This document shows, in pieces, positions 50,356-60,601 of a stretch of 64,000 bases of DNA. The DNA is taken from positions 1 to 64,000 of the forward strand of contig JAIXOP010000015.1 of assembly GCA_027486725.1 (NCBI GenBank). The letters are read 5' to 3'. The notes under the pieces were generated by a model. It was not told the origin of the DNA. It worked only from the letters and a program-made list of their open reading frames with translations, and searched no databases. Each line of letters starts with the position of its first letter. Position 1 is the first letter of the stretch. Source of the DNA: Burkholderiales bacterium. Lineage in GTDB: Bacteria > Pseudomonadota > Gammaproteobacteria > Burkholderiales > Burkholderiaceae_A. Position numbers and translations under genes: made by a program.

Positions 50356-52254
50356 CTAGATCGCGTCGATCGACTGGCCGCGCAGGGCCTGGGCAACGGC
50401 CCGGTCCATGCGCAGGGCGGCAAAAGGTTCGCTCGCCTGGGCGAGCTGTTCGGTGGCCTCGCGCAGGGGATCGGCGGTGGCGCTCGACGCAGCCAGGGCC
50501 TCGAGGGCCTCGATGCGGGCGTGCAGATCTTGGGAGGTCTCGGCATCGAGAAGGTCGCTGTCGGCCCGAAGGGCCGAGCGCAGGGCCTCGATCAGCCGCT
50601 GGGCCTCGACGGCCGCCTCGCGCAGGCTGCGGGCCTCCATATCCTGGGCTGCCAGCCGATGGGCCGAGGCCAGCATGTCGGTGATCTCGGCGTCGGACAG
50701 GCCATACGAGGGCTTGACCGACACATCGGCCTGCACCCCCGAGCTCAGCTCCTGGGCCGAGACCGAGAGCAGGCCATCGGCGTCGACCTGAAAGGTGACG
50801 CGGATCTTGGCGGCACCGGCGGCCATGGCTGGAAAGCCTCGCAGCTCAAAGCGAGCCAGGGATCGACAGTCGCTCGCCAGCTCGCGCTCGCCCTGCACCA
50901 CATGAATCGCCATGGCCGTCTGGCCCTCTTTGAAGGTGGTGAACTCCTGGGCCCGGGCCGTGGGGATGGGCGTGTTGCGCGGGATGATCTTCTCCGCAAG
51001 GCCGCCCATGATCTCCATGCCCAGACTCAAGGGGAGCACATCGAGCAGCAGCCAGTCGTCGGCCTCGGAGGCGGGCATATTGCCCGCGAGCCGGTGGGCC
51101 TGAAGGGCGGCGCCCAGGGCCACGACCTCATCGGGATTGAGCTCGTCGTGGGGCTTGCTGCCAAAGTGCTGCTGCACAGCCGCCTTGACCAGGGGCATGC
51201 GGGTGGAGCCCCCCACCAGCACCACCCCCTGGAGCTGCGAGGTCGATACCCCAGCGTCGGCCAGCGCCGCATCGCAGATCGACAGGCTGCGCCCAATAAG
51301 GCCCGACACTGCGGCCTGGAGCTGCGCCGAATCCACGGCCACCGAGGGGCCCGAGGCGGGACACTGAAAGGCGACGGCATGGCCGGCGGGCAGATCGGAG
51401 AGTGCCTGCTTCACCCGGCGCGCCTCGGAGACCCAGGCCTGCCAGAGTGCGGCATCGGCCTGCACGGCCGCGAGACTTTCCCCCTGCCCCTGCAGCACCT
51501 GGCTGGCCAGCGCACGGTCCATGTCGTCACCGCCCAGGGCGGTGTCGCCCGCCGTGGCCACCACCTCAAAGAGCCCCTTGGAGAGCCTCAGCAGCGAGAA
51601 ATCGAAGGTGCCACCGCCGAGGTCATAGACGGCATACAGGCCCTCGCTGCCTGTCTCGAGGCCATAGGCAAGCGCGGCCGCTGTCGGCTCATTGAGCAGA
51701 CGCAACACATGCAGCCCCGCCAGCGCGGCGGCATCTTTGGTGGCCTGGCGCTGAGCGTCGTCGAAGTAGGCCGGGACCGTGATCACCGCGCCCACAAGAG
51801 CGCCACCCAGCGATTCCTCGGCCTGGAACCGAAGGCGGGCAAGCAGCTCGCTGGCGACCTCCACGGGAGAGATGGGGCCCGCCACGGTGGCCACGCGGAC
51901 CATGCCCAGCGACATATCCGAGGGGGATGCCTCAGCGATGCGCAGGCCCAGTGCTGCGGCGTCGATGTCGGCTGCGCTGCGGCCCATCAGCCGTTTCATG
52001 GAGGCCAGGGTGTTGGCCGGGTCGGAGTGCGACAGGGCCATGGCCTCGTAGCCCATGGCATCGGGGCCGTCGGGCCCATAGTGGACCACCGAGGGCAGCA
52101 GTCGCCGGCCCTGCGCATCGGCCAGGACCTCGGGGATGGCCGAGCGCACGGCGGCCACGAGGGAATGGGTGGTGCCGAGATCAATGCCCACGGCAAGGCG
52201 GTGCTGGTGCGGGGCGGTCGATTGGCCCGGCTCGGCGATCTGCAGAAGTGCCAT
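50356..52254 (-). CDS. hscA: Fe-S assembly Hsp70 chaperone HscA
   Basis: HscA uses ATP to help release clusters from IscU with its co-chaperone HscB. The 632-residue protein has Hsp70 motifs [48 protein letters not shown] and [12 protein letters not shown], and a peptide-binding domain. It lies 2 bases after hscB and its expected target motif is visible in IscU. Confidence 0.97.
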   Translation of the reverse strand: MALLQIAEPGQSTAPHQHRLAVGIDLGTTHSLVAAVRSAIPEVLADAQGRRLLPSVVHYGPDGPDAMGYEAMALSHSDPANTLASMKRLMGRSAADIDAAALGLRIAEASPSDMSLGMVRVATVAGPISPVEVASELLARLRFQAEESLGGALVGAVITVPAYFDDAQRQATKDAAALAGLHVLRLLNEPTAAALAYGLETGSEGLYAVYDLGGGTFDFSLLRLSKGLFEVVATAGDTALGGDDMDRALASQVLQGQGESLAAVQADAALWQAWVSEARRVKQALSDLPAGHAVAFQCPASGPSVAVDSAQLQAAVSGLIGRSLSICDAALADAGVSTSQLQGVVLVGGSTRMPLVKAAVQQHFGSKPHDELNPDEVVALGAALQAHRLAGNMPASEADDWLLLDVLPLSLGMEIMGGLAEKIIPRNTPIPTARAQEFTTFKEGQTAMAIHVVQGERELASDCRSLARFELRGFPAMAAGAAKIRVTFQVDADGLLSVSAQELSSGVQADVSVKPSYGLSDAEITDMLASAHRLAAQDMEARSLREAAVEAQRLIEALRSALRADSDLLDAETSQDLHARIEALEALAASSATADPLREATEQLAQASEPFAALRMDRAVAQALRGQSIDAI

Positions 52255-52256
52255 GG

Positions 52257-52781
52257 CTAGGCGTGCTCTTTGAGGAATTGGGTGATGAATTGAAGCACAG
52301 CGAGTTGGGCTGCCGCCTCGTGAAGTTCGGCATCTGCTGGGCGCTCGGGGGGCGGCCGAGAAAAGATCTCGGCCAGGCGCGCCTCGCAGGGCGCCGCCAG
52401 AGCCTCGGCCTGGCTGCGCAGGGCCTCGGGCAACAGCCTGCCCTCCTCCACCGCCTCGCGCAGGGCCATCTGCTCTTCGAGAAATTCCAGCGGGAGCCTG
52501 GCCGGCCGCGATGTGTCGACCGGGGCCCCATGCAGGGCAAGAAGGGCCTGGGTGCGCTGCACGGGGCAGCGCAAGACGGCCAAGGCGTCGTTGACGCGGG
52601 TTGTCATCGCCATGGCAGCGCGACGCTCGGCATCGGTGCCCTGGGCAAAACGATCGGGGTGAACGCGCAGCAGCAACGCACGGGCTGCTGACTCGGCCGA
52701 GGCCACAGAAACCGAAAACACCGCGGGCTGACCCAGCAAGGAAAACGGATCCGCCGCGGCGGAGCGCTGGGGCTGAGACAT
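52257..52781 (-). CDS. hscB: Fe-S assembly J-domain co-chaperone HscB
   Basis: HscB stimulates the HscA ATPase and brings IscU to it. The 174-residue protein has a J-domain with HPD at 41-43 (RVHPDRF) and the C-terminal helical bundle ([15 protein letters not shown]) that binds IscU. A short Ala-rich leader precedes DPFSLLG. It lies 4 bases after iscA and 2 bases before hscA. Confidence 0.95.
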   Translation of the reverse strand: MSQPQRSAAADPFSLLGQPAVFSVSVASAESAARALLLRVHPDRFAQGTDAERRAAMAMTTRVNDALAVLRCPVQRTQALLALHGAPVDTSRPARLPLEFLEEQMALREAVEEGRLLPEALRSQAEALAAPCEARLAEIFSRPPPERPADAELHEAAAQLAVLQFITQFLKEHA

Positions 52782-52785
52782 GGGC

Positions 52786-53109
52786 TTAGACCGTGAAGGA
52801 CTCGCCGCAGCCGCACTCCGCCTTGACGTTGGGGTTCTGGAACTTGAAGCCCTCGTTGAGGCCCTCTTTCACAAAGTCCAGCTCGGTGCCATCGATGTAG
52901 GGAAGACTCTTGGGGTCGACGAACACCTGAAGGCCGTGGCTTTCGAAGGCAAGGTCATCGGCCACCGCGGCGTCCACAAACTCGAGCTTGTAGGCCAGGC
53001 CCGAGCAGCCGGTGGTGCGCACACCAATCCGAATGCCCACGCCCTTGCCGCGTCGAACCAGACTGCGTCGGACGTGCTGGGCGGCCCGCTCGGTAAGGCT
53101 AATTGCCAT
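52786..53109 (-). CDS. iscA: A-type Fe-S carrier protein IscA
   Basis: IscA carries clusters or iron to targets. The 107-residue protein holds the three conserved ligands Cys35 (TTGCSGLAY), Cys99 and Cys101 (ECGCGESF). The start overlaps the 3' end of iscU by 11 bases, supporting co-translation in the isc operon. Confidence 0.96.
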   Translation of the reverse strand: MAISLTERAAQHVRRSLVRRGKGVGIRIGVRTTGCSGLAYKLEFVDAAVADDLAFESHGLQVFVDPKSLPYIDGTELDFVKEGLNEGFKFQNPNVKAECGCGESFTV

Positions 53110-53482
53110 GCTTCTTCCGATAATCCTCGACCGCGGCCTTGATGGCGTCTTCGGCCAGGATGGAGCAATGGATCTTGACGGGCGGCAGGGCCAGCTCTTC
53201 GGCGATCTGGGTGTTCTTCAGGCCCATGGCCTCATCGAGGGTCTTGCCCTTGACCCACTCGGTGACCAAGGACGAGGAGGCGATGGCCGATCCGCAGCCG
53301 TAGGTCTTGAAGCGCGCGTCTTCGATGATGCCCTGCTCGTTGACCTTGATCTGCAGCTTCATCACGTCGCCGCAGGCGGGGGCTCCCACCATGCCGGTGC
53401 CCACATCGGGGCTCTCTTTGTCGAGGGAGCCGACATTGCGTGGGTTCTCGTAGTGGTCGATGACTTTGTCGCTGTAGGCCAT
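53099..53482 (-). CDS. iscU: Fe-S cluster scaffold protein IscU
   Basis: IscU is the scaffold on which clusters form. The 127-residue protein has ligands Cys37 (GAPACGDV, with Asp39), Cys63 (YGCGSAI) and Cys106 ([10 protein letters not shown]), and the LPPVK motif (99-103) recognised by HscA. It lies 15 bases after iscS. Confidence 0.97.
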   Translation of the reverse strand: MAYSDKVIDHYENPRNVGSLDKESPDVGTGMVGAPACGDVMKLQIKVNEQGIIEDARFKTYGCGSAIASSSLVTEWVKGKTLDEAMGLKNTQIAEELALPPVKIHCSILAEDAIKAAVEDYRKKHGN

Positions 53483-53497
53483 GGAATTCTCCTGAGG

Positions 53498-54715
53498 TTA
53501 GTGGGCAGCCCACTGAATGGAATTGAGGTCGATGCCGTCTTGCACCATCTCCCAGAGCGGAGACATCTCGCGCAGCTTGGCGACCTTTTCTTTCATCAGG
53601 GCAACCGTGAAATCGACGTCGGCCTCGGTGGTGAAGCGGCCGATGGAGAAGCGGATGGACGAGTGGGCGAGCTCGTCGCTGCGGCCCAGGGCGCGCAACA
53701 CATACGAGGGCTCCAGACTCGCGCTGGTGCAGGCAGAACCCGAGGACACCGCGATGTCCTTGACCGCCATCAGCAGCGACTCCCCTTCCACGTAGTTGAA
53801 GGAGACATTGAGGTTGTGGGGCACGCGCGACTCCAGGTCGCCGTTGATGTAGACGGCATCCATGCTGGAGAGCCCAGCCCAGAGCCGATCGCGCAGCACC
53901 CGAATGCGCTCGGACTCGGTGCCCATCTCTTCTTTGGCGATGCGAAAGGCCTCGCCCATGCCCACAATTTGGTGGGTGGGCAGGGTGCCCGAGCGCAGGC
54001 CGCGCTCATGGCCACCGCCATGGATCAGGGGCTCCAGCCGGACTCGGGGGCGACGACGAACGAACAGCGCCCCGATGCCCTTGGGCCCGTAGGTCTTGTG
54101 GGCCGAGAAGGACATGAGGTCCACGGGCAGATCAGCGAGGTTGATCTCGACCTTGCCAGTGGCCTGGGCGGCATCGACGTGAAAAATGATTCCACGATCG
54201 CGGCAGAGCTTGCCGATGGCCTGGATGTCTTGGATCACACCGATCTCGTTGTTCACCATCATCACCGACACCACCGAGGTGTCCGGGCGCAGCGCCGCCT
54301 CCAGCGCCGCGAGGTCGATGAGGCCATCGTCGTTCACGCCGAGGTAGGTGGCCGTGTAGCCCTCGCGCTCCAGCTCTCGAACGGTGTCGAGGGTGGCCTT
54401 GTGCTCGGTCTTGATGGTGACGATGTGCTGGCCCTTGTCTTTGTAGAAGTGGGCAGCACCCTTGATGGCGAGATTGATCGACTCGGTCGCACCCGAGGTC
54501 CAGACGATCTCCTTCGGGTCGCAGCCCACAAGCTCAGCCACCTGGGACCGCGCCCGCTCCACAGCCTCTTCCGCGGTCCAGCCGTAGGCATGGCTGCGGG
54601 ATGCTGGGTTGCCGAAATCCTCGCGCAGAAACGGAAGCATGGCGTCCACCACCCGCGGATCGATCGGCGTGGTGGCGGAGTAGTCGAGGTAGATCGGACG
54701 GCGGGCTTGGGTCAT
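53498..54715 (-). CDS. iscS: Cysteine desulfurase IscS
   Basis: IscS removes sulfur from cysteine for Fe-S clusters and tRNA thiolation. The 405-residue PLP enzyme has the cofactor Lys207 ([12 protein letters not shown]) and the catalytic loop Cys329 in [13 protein letters not shown]. Length and motifs match the group I desulfurases of isc operons. It follows iscR after 54 bases. Confidence 0.97.
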   Translation of the reverse strand: MTQARRPIYLDYSATTPIDPRVVDAMLPFLREDFGNPASRSHAYGWTAEEAVERARSQVAELVGCDPKEIVWTSGATESINLAIKGAAHFYKDKGQHIVTIKTEHKATLDTVRELEREGYTATYLGVNDDGLIDLAALEAALRPDTSVVSVMMVNNEIGVIQDIQAIGKLCRDRGIIFHVDAAQATGKVEINLADLPVDLMSFSAHKTYGPKGIGALFVRRRPRVRLEPLIHGGGHERGLRSGTLPTHQIVGMGEAFRIAKEEMGTESERIRVLRDRLWAGLSSMDAVYINGDLESRVPHNLNVSFNYVEGESLLMAVKDIAVSSGSACTSASLEPSYVLRALGRSDELAHSSIRFSIGRFTTEADVDFTVALMKEKVAKLREMSPLWEMVQDGIDLNSIQWAAH

Positions 54716-54769
54716 GGCTGGCTCGGTTGGACTCGGAGAAGGTGGTTCGGCGGGACGATCGGTGCGGAC

Positions 54770-55285
54770 CTATCGGGCGGCCAGCGCCGTGGCAAGCGGA
54801 TCGGGCCGGGCCGTGCGCGACTCTCGCTCGTCGTGAAAGACCACATGGCGCGTGACGGGCTGCTCGACCATGGAGGCCTTCTGACGCTGCTCGGTGACCA
54901 GATCGGCCAAAGAGATGGAGTCGAGGAAGTCGACCATGTGGCGGTTGAGACTGGCCCAGAGCTCGTGGGTCATGCAGACACGTTCATCGTCGCAGTTTTG
55001 CTTGCCGCCACACTGGGTCGCATCGAGCGGCTCATCGACGGCGTAGATGATGTCGGCCACGGTGATGTCGCGGGCCGAACGGGCGAGGCGATATCCACCG
55101 CCGGGGCCACGCATGGACTCCACGAGTTCGTGACGGCGCAGGCGGCCAAAGAGCTGCTCCAAATACGACAAGGAAATCTTTTGCCTCTGGCTGATGGCCG
55201 AGAGAGTGACGGGACCTTTGTCATTGCGCAGACCGAGATCGATCATGGCAGTGACGGCGAAACGACCTTTGGTTGTAAGACGCAT
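54770..55285 (-). CDS. iscR: Fe-S cluster assembly transcriptional regulator IscR
   Basis: IscR is a [2Fe-2S] Rrf2-family repressor that senses cluster demand. From ATG 55285 the protein has 171 residues: winged helix MRLTTKGRFAVTAMIDL...SYLEQLFGRLR and cluster ligands Cys92, Cys98, Cys104 and His107, matching E. coli positions. The frame extends upstream but that part precedes the family start and overlaps the leader. A type-1-like IscR site overlaps its own promoter, so autoregulation is predicted. Confidence 0.96.
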   Translation of the reverse strand: MRLTTKGRFAVTAMIDLGLRNDKGPVTLSAISQRQKISLSYLEQLFGRLRRHELVESMRGPGGGYRLARSARDITVADIIYAVDEPLDATQCGGKQNCDDERVCMTHELWASLNRHMVDFLDSISLADLVTEQRQKASMVEQPVTRHVVFHDERESRTARPDPLATALAAR

Positions 55286-55422
55286 GGTAGACCTCCAGTG
55301 GCTTGTGGCCGTTCCTGTTTTTCTCTGAGACCTCGGGGCTTGCCTGCAGTGCAGGGGGTAGGACCGGGGACTGCTTGGAACAGGATTCTTAGAACTCCCT
55401 GAAGACGCTCTACACAACTGGG

Positions 55423-55455
55423 ATCTTACAGAACCCGAGTGTTTTACTCAAGATT
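55423..55455 (-). promoter_or_regulatory. isc operon promoter with IscR type-1-like site
   Basis: On the minus strand TTGAGT (55451-55446) and TAAGAT (55428-55423) are 17 bases apart. The dyad at 55455-55431 fits about 19 of 25 positions of the type 1 IscR consensus, with TTGAGT and ACTCGGGT as the clearest parts. Holo-IscR binding would occlude the promoter. The predicted leader is about 130 bases. Confidence 0.7.
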
Positions 55456-55457
55456 TG

Positions 55458-55488
55458 CCCCCACCCAAAGTGTGGATACGGGTGGGGG
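55458..55488 (-). terminator. Strong hairpin between the phosphatase gene and the isc promoter
   Basis: CCCCCACCC (55458-55466) pairs with GGGTGGGGG (55480-55488) in a perfect 9-base-pair stem with a 13-base loop. Only a weak T-containing tract follows on the minus strand. It probably ends the uvrB-phosphatase transcript before the isc promoter. Confidence 0.55.
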
Positions 55489-55507
55489 AATTGCGGGGCA
55501 ACGCGAC

Positions 55508-56053
55508 CTAGGCAGCCGCCACCATGCTGGCGCGGCGGCGGACCACCTCCATCAGACCTGTGCAGGCGTCTTCGATGTAGTCGAGTGCGGTCTCAAAGCC
55601 CTGCTGGCCCCCGTGGTAGGGGTCGGTCACCGTGGCTGCCTCGTATTCCGACGCAAAGCGCATCAGCAGCTGGAGCTTGTGGTGCTGCGAGCGCGGTGCC
55701 TGGCGCTGAAGCAGCGCGAGGTTGTCCCAGTCCATGGCGAGGATGTAGTCGTAGTCATTGAAATCCTCGTTGGTGATCAGGCGGGCCTGATGTCCAGCGA
55801 GATCGTAGCCACGGCGACCGGCGGTGTTGACCGCGCGGGCATCGGCAGGCTCGCCTGCATGGAATGCATGGGTTCCAGCCGAGCTCACCTCGACGACCTG
55901 AGAAAGGCCCGCAGACCGGATCATGTTCTCAAACACTGCCTTGGCCATGGGCGAGCGGCAGATGTTGCCCATGCAAACAAACAACACACGGGTGCGGTTG
56001 CCATGGGATGCGGCGGCCGAGGAATGGTCGGTTTTTTTGTTCTGGCGGGTCAT
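55508..56053 (-). CDS. Low-molecular-weight protein tyrosine phosphatase
   Basis: The 181-residue protein has the active-site loop CMGNICRS (Cys27, Arg33, Ser34) and the general-acid motif VTDPYHGG. Family members dephosphorylate tyrosines, often in exopolysaccharide or stress regulation; the target here is unknown. An extra 20-residue polar N-terminus precedes the first strand. It overlaps uvrB by 4 bases (ATGA) and is followed by the isc operon, an order found in other betaproteobacteria. Confidence 0.92.
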   Translation of the reverse strand: MTRQNKKTDHSSAAASHGNRTRVLFVCMGNICRSPMAKAVFENMIRSAGLSQVVEVSSAGTHAFHAGEPADARAVNTAGRRGYDLAGHQARLITNEDFNDYDYILAMDWDNLALLQRQAPRSQHHKLQLLMRFASEYEAATVTDPYHGGQQGFETALDYIEDACTGLMEVVRRRASMVAAA

Positions 56054-58164
56054 GCGGCTGCTTCCTTCAGTGCGGTGGATTCTTGGGACGAAACGGATGG
56101 GGGAATCTGGTCCTGCTGGGCCCCGGCGCCAAAGGCCTGGGCCTTGAGGCGGGTGAGCTGGTCGCGGGCCTGGGCGGCCTTCTCGAACTCCAGGTTTCGG
56201 GCGTGCTCCAGCATGGCTTTTTCGAGGCGATGGATCTCCTTGGCCAGCTGCTTCTCGTCCATGGCCTCGGTGAGGCTGGCCAGAGGCAGCGCGGCCACGG
56301 CGTCGTCGGATGGCTTGACCATGACGCCATCGATGAGCTCACGCACCTCCTTGCGAACGCCCTGGGGGGTGATGCCGTGGGCCTCGTTGAAGGCGATCTG
56401 CTTGGCGCGACGCCGCTCGGTCTCGCCGATGGCCTTGCGCATCGACTCGGTGATCTGATCGGCATACAGGATCGCGCGCCCTTCGAGGTTCCGGGCGGCA
56501 CGGCCGATGGTCTGGATCAGGCTGCGCTCGCTGCGCAAAAAGCCCTCTTTGTCGGCATCGAGAATCGCGACGAGCGAGACCTCCGGGAGGTCCAGGCCCT
56601 CGCGTAACAGGTTGATGCCCACCAGCACATCGAAGACACCCAGACGCAGGTCGCGCAGGATTTCCACGCGCTCGACCGTGTCGATGTCGGAGTGCAGATA
56701 GCGCACGCGCACGCCATTTTCGGTGAGGTAGTCGGTGAGGTCCTCGGACATGCGCTTGGTGAGGGTCGTGACCAAGACGCGGGCACCGGTCTTGACCGTG
56801 TTGCCAATTTCAGAGAGCAGATCGTCGACCTGGGTCTTGGCCGGCCGGACCTCGATGATGGGATCGACCAGGCCCGTGGGCCGCACCACCTGCTCGACCA
56901 CGGCACCCTCGGTGCGCGACATTTCATAGTCGGCCGGGGTGGCCGAGACAAACACCACCTGGCGCAGCTTGGGCTCGAGCTCGTCCATCCGCAGGGGCCG
57001 ATTGTCGAGGGCCGACGGCAGGCGAAAGCCATACTCGACCAGGGTCTCCTTGCGCGCACGGTCGCCGCGATACATGCCACCAAGCTGACCCACCATGACA
57101 TGGCTCTCATCTAAGAAGATCAGTGCATCGGGCGGCAGGTAATCGAGCAGGGTCGGAGGCGGATCTCCGGGCGCTGCCCCCGAGAGGTGGCGGGAGTAGT
57201 TCTCAATGCCCTTGCAAAAGCCCAGCTCTCCCAGCATTTCGAGATCAAAGCGGGTGCGCTGCTCAATGCGCTGGGCCTCGAGCAGCTTGCCCTGGGAAAC
57301 AAAAAAGGCAGCACGCTCGCGCAGCTCCTCTTTGATGGTCTCCATTGCGCGCAGCACCGTCTCGCGGGGCGTGACGTAGTGGGAGGAGGGATAGACCACA
57401 AACCGCGGGATCTTCTGCCGCACCCGCCCGGTGAGTGGGTCAAAGAGCTGCAGGGATTCGATCTCATCGTCGAAGAGCTCGACCCGCACCCCGAGCTCGG
57501 CATGCTCGGCCGGGAAAATGTCGATGGTGTCGCCGCGGACACGGAAGTGCCCCCGAGTGAACTCGGCATCGTTGCGCTTGTATTGCATGCGCACGAGCTG
57601 GGCAATGAGGTCTCGCTGCCCCAGCCGATCGCCCACGCGAAGCGCCAGAACCATCGCGTGGTAGGCCGCGGGGTTGCCGATGCCGTAGATGCAAGAGACG
57701 GTGGCCACGATGATGGTGTCGCGCCGCTCCAGAAGGGACTTGGTCGCCGACAGGCGCATCTGCTCGATGTGCTCGTTGATCGCCGAGTCCTTCTCGATGA
57801 AGAGATCGCGCTGCGGCACGTAGGCCTCGGGCTGGTAATAGTCGTAGTACGAGACGAAGTACTCGACCGCATTGCGCGGGAAGAACTCGCGCATCTCGCT
57901 GTAGAGCTGGGCCGCCAGCGTTTTGTTGGGCGCCAGGATCAGTGCTGGCCGGCGGCACTGGGCAATCACATTGGCCATCGTGAAGGTCTTGCCCGAGCCC
58001 GTGACCCCCAGCAGCGTTTGAAACGCCAATCCATCCTGGATGCCATCCACCAGGGCAGCGATCGCCGACGGCTGGTCGCCTGCAGGCGCGTAGGGCGCCT
58101 CCAGCGCGAACGCCGCGGCGCTGCGGGCAGCGATCGGGGTAGAATCGAAGGCGGTGGTTGTCAC
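56050..58164 (-). CDS. uvrB: Excinuclease ABC subunit B
   Basis: UvrB verifies DNA damage and recruits UvrC. The 704-residue protein has Walker A GVTGSGKT (53-60), the beta-hairpin region [18 protein letters not shown]-like [10 protein letters not shown], helicase motifs ([38 protein letters not shown]), and a C-terminal UVR domain ([21 protein letters not shown]). No ATG suits the start; GTG 58164 ([15 protein letters not shown]) is taken, though an ATG 69 bases upstream is in frame. I saw no clear LexA box. Confidence 0.95.
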   Translation of the reverse strand: MTTTAFDSTPIAARSAAAFALEAPYAPAGDQPSAIAALVDGIQDGLAFQTLLGVTGSGKTFTMANVIAQCRRPALILAPNKTLAAQLYSEMREFFPRNAVEYFVSYYDYYQPEAYVPQRDLFIEKDSAINEHIEQMRLSATKSLLERRDTIIVATVSCIYGIGNPAAYHAMVLALRVGDRLGQRDLIAQLVRMQYKRNDAEFTRGHFRVRGDTIDIFPAEHAELGVRVELFDDEIESLQLFDPLTGRVRQKIPRFVVYPSSHYVTPRETVLRAMETIKEELRERAAFFVSQGKLLEAQRIEQRTRFDLEMLGELGFCKGIENYSRHLSGAAPGDPPPTLLDYLPPDALIFLDESHVMVGQLGGMYRGDRARKETLVEYGFRLPSALDNRPLRMDELEPKLRQVVFVSATPADYEMSRTEGAVVEQVVRPTGLVDPIIEVRPAKTQVDDLLSEIGNTVKTGARVLVTTLTKRMSEDLTDYLTENGVRVRYLHSDIDTVERVEILRDLRLGVFDVLVGINLLREGLDLPEVSLVAILDADKEGFLRSERSLIQTIGRAARNLEGRAILYADQITESMRKAIGETERRRAKQIAFNEAHGITPQGVRKEVRELIDGVMVKPSDDAVAALPLASLTEAMDEKQLAKEIHRLEKAMLEHARNLEFEKAAQARDQLTRLKAQAFGAGAQQDQIPPSVSSQESTALKEAAA

Positions 58165-58223
58165 GAGACTGTCACGATTTGGGTAATCCCGTATTCTGAG
58201 TCCGAGGCCCCGCTTTTTCCATA

Positions 58224-58248
58224 GTTTTCCCACCCTGCGTTGGAAAAC
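58224..58248. promoter_or_regulatory. Inverted repeat in the uvrB-tyrB divergent spacer
   Basis: GTTTTCC (58224-58230) and GGAAAAC (58242-58248) form a dyad with an 11-base spacer in the 169-base region between uvrB and tyrB. It might be an operator for one of the two genes. No regulator can be named. Confidence 0.3.
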
Positions 58249-58333
58249 CGAGGGAAATTCCCCGACCGCTCCACGACCGATTCACGTCCGATTCGCCTGC
58301 CAACGCGCCTTCGCGCCACTTTTTCCGATCCCT

Positions 58334-59545
58334 ATGCCCGCTTTCCACCCCTTTGCCAAGGCCGAACTTGCGCCAAAAGACCCCATTCTCGGTTTAAATG
58401 AATCTTTCTCCGCCGATCCTCGCTCAACCAAAGTCAATCTCGGTGTGGGTGTCTACACCGACGCGCAGGGCAAGCTGCCGCTGCTGGCTGCAGTGAAGTC
58501 GGCCGAGGCCAAGCGCCTGGCGGCCAGCCCGGCCCGCGGCTACCAGCCCATCGACGGGCCGGCAGCCTACAACCAGGCCGTTCAGGGCCAGCTCTTTGGT
58601 GCCCAGAGCGCCGTCATCGCCGAGGGGCGCGCCATCACGGTGGAGGCTCTGGGAGGCACCGGAGCCCTGCGCATCGGTGCTGACACGCTGCGTCGGCTGC
58701 TGCCCCAGTCGAAGGTGGTGATCAGCCGCCCGAGTTGGGAGAACCACCGCGCCATCTTTGAAACGGCGGGCTTTGAGGTGGGCGAGTACACCTACTACGA
58801 GCCCAGCACCAAGGGCCTGAACTTCGCCGGCATGTGCGCCGACCTGCGTGCCCTGCCCGCCCAATCCATCGTGCTGCTGCATGCCTGCTGCCACAACCCC
58901 ACCGGCGTTGACCTCACGGCCCAGCAGTGGGCTGAGGTCGTCTCCATCCTCCAGGCGGGAAGCCTCGTGCCCTTCGTCGACATGGCCTATCAGGGCTTTG
59001 GGGATGGCCTGCACGACGATGCGGCCCTGCTTCGCCTCTTGGCCGACTCTGGCCTGGATTTCCTGGTGGCCAACTCGTTTTCGAAGTCGTTCTCACTCTA
59101 CGGCGAGCGCGTGGGCGCGCTCACCCTGGTGGCGGCCAACGCCGACGAGGCCAAGCGCCTGCTGAGCCAGGTCAAGCGGGTGATTCGGGCGAACTACTCC
59201 AACCCCCCCACCCATGGTGCAGCCCTGGTCACTGCCGTGCTGGGCGACGCCGAGCTGCGCGGTCAGTGGGAGTCCGAGCTCGCCGAGATGCGCGACCGAA
59301 TCAAACAGATGCGCCAGGGCCTTCGTGCAGGCCTCGAGGCCGCAGGCGTCTCGGGCGACCTGAGCTACATCACCAGCCAGCGCGGCATGTTCAGCTACAC
59401 CGGCCTGAGCGCCGCACAGGTCGACCGCCTGCGCGACGAGCACGGCATCTATGCCGTGTCGTCCGGCCGGGTGTGCATGGCGGCACTCAACGATCAGAAC
59501 CTGCCCGCGGTCATCCGAGGCATTGCCCAGGTGATGGCGGGCTAG
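58334..59545 (+). CDS. tyrB: Aromatic amino acid aminotransferase
   Basis: The 403-residue class I aminotransferase uses PLP (Lys251 in NSFSKSFSLYGERVG) to transaminate aromatic amino acids and aspartate. Other family segments are LGVGVYTDAQGKLPLL, LGGTGALRIGADTL, HACCHNPTGVD (Asn188 region), and the C-terminal SGRVCMAALN. Aspartate aminotransferase AspC is very similar, so substrate range is inferred. It is divergent from uvrB and precedes queE by 3 bases. Confidence 0.92.
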   Translation: MPAFHPFAKAELAPKDPILGLNESFSADPRSTKVNLGVGVYTDAQGKLPLLAAVKSAEAKRLAASPARGYQPIDGPAAYNQAVQGQLFGAQSAVIAEGRAITVEALGGTGALRIGADTLRRLLPQSKVVISRPSWENHRAIFETAGFEVGEYTYYEPSTKGLNFAGMCADLRALPAQSIVLLHACCHNPTGVDLTAQQWAEVVSILQAGSLVPFVDMAYQGFGDGLHDDAALLRLLADSGLDFLVANSFSKSFSLYGERVGALTLVAANADEAKRLLSQVKRVIRANYSNPPTHGAALVTAVLGDAELRGQWESELAEMRDRIKQMRQGLRAGLEAAGVSGDLSYITSQRGMFSYTGLSAAQVDRLRDEHGIYAVSSGRVCMAALNDQNLPAVIRGIAQVMAG

Positions 59546-59548
59546 GCG

Positions 59549-60232
59549 GTGGCCTACGCCCTGAAAGAGAGTTTTCTCACCCTGCAGGGCGAGGGGGCGC
59601 AGGCGGGCCGCCTGGCGGTATTCCTAAGATTCTCGGGCTGCAACAACTGGAGCGGCCGAGCCGAGGATCGGGCCCAGGGCCTCGGCGACTGCGCCCGCTG
59701 GTGCGACACCGAGTTTGTCGGCACCGATGGCGATGGCGGTGGTCGCTTCGAACTTTCTGCACTGCTGGATCGCGTGCGCGCGCTCTGGCCTGCGTCCATC
59801 GATTCCCTCGTCCATGGCCCTTACGTGGTGCTCACCGGGGGCGAGCCCGCCCTGCAGGTCGACCAGGCCCTCATCGACGGGCTGCACGCCATGGGGGCTC
59901 GGGTGGCCATCGAGACCAACGGCAGTCTGCCGCTGCCCGAGGGCATCGACTGGATTTGCGTGAGTCCCAAACGGCTCATGGGGGGGCAGCCCCAGCCCCT
60001 GGCCGTGCGGCATGGGCAGGAGCTCAAGCTCGTCTGGCCTCAGCCGGGATTGGATGCGGCCGCGCTCGAGCAGCTCGAGGGACTCGATTTCGAACACCAC
60101 TTTCTGCAGCCGATGGACAGTGGCAATCCCGAGCTCAACGAGCGCCACCGCGCCTCGTGCATGGAGATGGTGCGACTTCGGCCAAAATGGAGGTTCAGCC
60201 TTCAACAACACAAGCTTCTGGGAATTCGCTAG
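59549..60232 (+). CDS. queE: 7-carboxy-7-deazaguanine synthase
   Basis: QueE is a radical SAM enzyme that contracts 6-carboxytetrahydropterin to carboxy-deazaguanine. The 227-residue protein (GTG start at 59549) has LTLQGEGAQAGR, FVGTDGDGGG, the TGGEPALQ motif and ETNGSLPLP. The cluster Cys are Cys31, Cys48 and Cys52, a C-x16-C-x3-C spacing rather than the C-x14-C-x2-C known for Burkholderia QueE. It is followed by queD after 1 base. Confidence 0.93.
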   Translation: MAYALKESFLTLQGEGAQAGRLAVFLRFSGCNNWSGRAEDRAQGLGDCARWCDTEFVGTDGDGGGRFELSALLDRVRALWPASIDSLVHGPYVVLTGGEPALQVDQALIDGLHAMGARVAIETNGSLPLPEGIDWICVSPKRLMGGQPQPLAVRHGQELKLVWPQPGLDAAALEQLEGLDFEHHFLQPMDSGNPELNERHRASCMEMVRLRPKWRFSLQQHKLLGIR

Positions 60233-60233
60233 C

Positions 60234-60575
60234 GTGCTTCTTCACACCACTTTCACCTTCGAGGCATCGCACAGCCTGGTGGCAGGCATCGGCCAGGAGC
60301 AGGTGCACGGACACAGCTACTGGGCCCGCGTCTGGGTCTTGAGCAGTCCAGAGCGAATCACTCCCCTGCCCTCGCTCGAGGCCCATGCGCGGACACTGCA
60401 GCAGCAGCTCGACCATCGCCACCTCAACGACCTCATGGAGGGTCCGCCCACCATGGAGGCCCTGGTGCAGCACATTCGGCAGCACTGGACTGGGCCTGCC
60501 CTGGCCCGTGTGGCGGTCTGGCGCGAGAGCCTGGGCTGCGGCGTGGAGTGGGATGCGGCGAGAGACAGCGACTGA
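60234..60575 (+). CDS. queD: QueD-like 6-carboxytetrahydropterin synthase, lacking the usual active-site Cys
   Basis: The 113-residue protein (GTG 60234) has the zinc ligands His13 (FEASHSL), His25 and His27 (VHGHSYW), LDHRHLND (Asp60, His61) and Glu98 (VWRES), as in the pterin synthase family. Where E. coli QueD has catalytic Cys27 four residues before HGH, this protein has Gln21. I recall similar cysteine-less proteins in other Burkholderiales, so activity may still be retained. Position directly after queE supports a queuosine role. Confidence 0.8.
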   Translation: MLLHTTFTFEASHSLVAGIGQEQVHGHSYWARVWVLSSPERITPLPSLEAHARTLQQQLDHRHLNDLMEGPPTMEALVQHIRQHWTGPALARVAVWRESLGCGVEWDAARDSD

Positions 60576-60581
60576 CTTTTT

Positions 60582-60589
60582 GCTATACT
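60582..60589 (+). promoter_or_regulatory. Extended -10 promoter of tRNA-Asn
   Basis: GCTATACT includes TATACT (60584-60589) preceded by TGC, an extended -10 element, with a GC-rich discriminator before the tRNA at 60602. No good -35 box is present at 17 bases. The element overlaps nothing coding except the end of queD's spacer. Confidence 0.6.
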
Positions 60590-60601
60590 GCGCGCCTACG
60601 T

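Noticed and set aside
58165-58333. LexA (SOS) box upstream of uvrB
   Set aside because: No CTGT-N8-ACAG or close variant is present between uvrB and tyrB.
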